Shown here in pieces: positions 32,071 through 32,647 of a stretch of 32,647 nucleotides of DNA. The notes under the pieces are model-generated. The model saw nothing but the letters and a program-made list of their open reading frames with translations. It ran no database searches and was not told the origin of the DNA. Positions within the stretch are counted from its first letter, which is position 1. Each line of letters opens with the position of its first letter. The stretch is from positions 1 through 32,647 of the forward strand of contig JAITMV010000123.1 of NCBI GenBank assembly GCA_031277295.1, given 5' to 3'. This DNA is from Burkholderiaceae bacterium. Its GTDB lineage: Bacteria > Pseudomonadota > Gammaproteobacteria > Burkholderiales > Burkholderiaceae_C. The translations under genes were made by a program, and so were the position numbers.

Positions 32071-32188
32071 CTGGCCAAGCAGCATGGCGCCAACCAATTG
32101 GGTGATCAGGACATGGTTGGGGAAGATGCCCGCCACGTTGGTGCGCCACTTGATTTTCTGCGTTGCGCCGCTGCGTAAGGCCGACGCC
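32053..32188 (-). pseudogene. Fragment of an IS256-type transposase C-terminus
   Basis: The minus-strand frame reads QKIKWRTNVAGIFPNHVLIT then QLVGAMLLGQTYQSW-stop, which resembles the C-terminal part of Mutator/IS256 transposases ('WRT.V.GIFPN...I.RLVGA.L.EQ.DEW'). The similarity ends at the lux-type box (GQT, then TYQSW is box sequence), and the other end is cut by the IS5-type element at 32189/32192. There is no complete transposase. The family call is by motif memory. Confidence 0.6.
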
Positions 32189-32647
32189 TTAGAACGTGTT
32201 CAAAATCTTCTGAGCAGCACCGCCAAGAATGCGAGATGGACAAACTGCAAGCTGGTGCCCGAGCAGTCGCTCGCAGTTTTTCCATAGCCTGCGGTTCTTC
32301 TCGAGCCAGACAAAGCTGCGCTCCACCACCCAACGCTTAGGCATCACCTTGAATGTGTGCAGTTCGCTGCGTTTGGCAATCTGCCCCGTCACATGTTCGC
32401 CCAGGATGGCCTTGACGCCTTGCTTAAACGGCTGGCCCACGTAACCACTGTCGCACAGCAAACTCTGCACCTGCGTCAGTGTCAGCTTGCAACGCTCAAG
32501 CGCTTGCAACGCCCCTTTGCGGTCAGTGACCTCCGCCGTACTCACTGCCACCGCATGCGGCAAACCCTGTGTGTCCACCGCTATGTGACGCTTGATCCCA
32601 GAGACCTTCTTGCCCGCGTCATAGCCCTTGAGCTTGGCCGTATCGGT
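32189..32647 (-). CDS. IS5-family transposase (C-terminal part; 5' end beyond window)
   Basis: At least 152 residues are visible; the frame stays open to the window end (TDTAKLKGYDAGKKVSGIKR then HIAVDTQGLPHAV), so the start is outside. The segment GRKR/KRHIAVDTQGLPHAVAVS and VERSFVWLEKNRRLWKNCER (the E-containing DDE/C1 motif) are typical of the IS5 family. The protein ends ILNTF followed by TAA, and that TAA is the reverse complement of the TTA target sequence at 32189-32191: the last codons are the terminal repeat and the stop comes from the target. It may be intact beyond the edge. Confidence 0.9.
   Translation of the reverse strand, partial: TDTAKLKGYDAGKKVSGIKRHIAVDTQGLPHAVAVSTAEVTDRKGALQALERCKLTLTQVQSLLCDSGYVGQPFKQGVKAILGEHVTGQIAKRSELHTFKVMPKRWVVERSFVWLEKNRRLWKNCERLLGHQLAVCPSRILGGAAQKILNTF
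32192..32647 (-). mobile_element. IS5-family insertion sequence (partial, runs off the window)
   Basis: The left end begins GAACGTGTTCAAAATCTTCT after a TTA at 32189-32191, and the body encodes a DDE transposase. The other end is outside the window. A 3-bp TTA target is consistent with IS1031-like members of the IS5 family. The terminal bases GAACGTGTTC are shared with the MITEs at 16548 and 18817. The element has inserted into, and cut off, the IS256-like fragment next to the lux-type box. Confidence 0.85.

Noticed and set aside
1-32647. CRISPR arrays, tRNA or rRNA genes
   Set aside because: No regularly spaced direct repeats and no recognisable tRNA or rRNA sequence were seen on either strand.

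Overview
The window looks like a chromosomal segment of a GC-rich betaproteobacterium (Burkholderiales-like), judged from the gene content and order (amgK / lptD-surA-rsmA, group-2 pyrF, uvrD, Methanosarcina-type serC next to serA) and from the many short dispersed non-coding repeats. No rRNA or tRNA was seen, so the genus cannot be fixed.

Left half (about 1-16,300): GC-rich housekeeping DNA. In order: an AEC-family permease (-), cysK (+), pyrF (-), a serC-serA pair (+), amgK (-) divergent from lptD-surA-rsmA (+), uvrD (-) and a beta-hydroxyacid dehydrogenase (+). The spaces between them hold repeats and gene debris: two inverted copies of a long hairpin repeat around the permease/cysK block, a scrap of yebC, a scrap of a RelE/ParE-type toxin, and a decayed MITE copy.

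Transition (about 16,300-19,100): base composition falls sharply. A mosaic of inverted-repeat elements, two of them well-preserved MITEs of about 167 bp, surrounds a LuxR-type regulator (+) and a MAPEG-type membrane protein (-).

Right half (about 19,100-32,070): a single-direction run of genes on the minus strand, read from right to left: two paralogous AurF-like diiron proteins, a small membrane protein, a FabF-type ketosynthase, a MaoC-like hydratase, an acyl carrier protein, a CrtI/retinol-saturase-like FAD oxidoreductase, a FabG-type ketoreductase, a seven-iron ferredoxin, an EmrA-EmrB-TolC export set, and a LuxI-type AHL synthase. Several junctions are 4-nt ATGA/GTGA overlaps. A good 20-bp lux/las-type dyad lies at 32051-32070, upstream of the first gene. 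The simplest reading is a quorum-sensing-controlled system that builds an acyl chain on a dedicated ACP, modifies it with FAD and diiron chemistry, and exports it; luxI at the far end would give positive feedback. I do not recognise the product. No loading enzyme, thioesterase or PPTase gene is present, so chain loading and release must use genes elsewhere or an unusual route.

Right edge (32,053-32,647): a fragment resembling an IS256-type transposase abuts and overlaps the lux-type box and is cut by an IS5-type element that runs off the window. The terminal sequence of that IS element (TTA|GAACGTGTTC) is also the end sequence of the MITEs, which ties them to its transposase.
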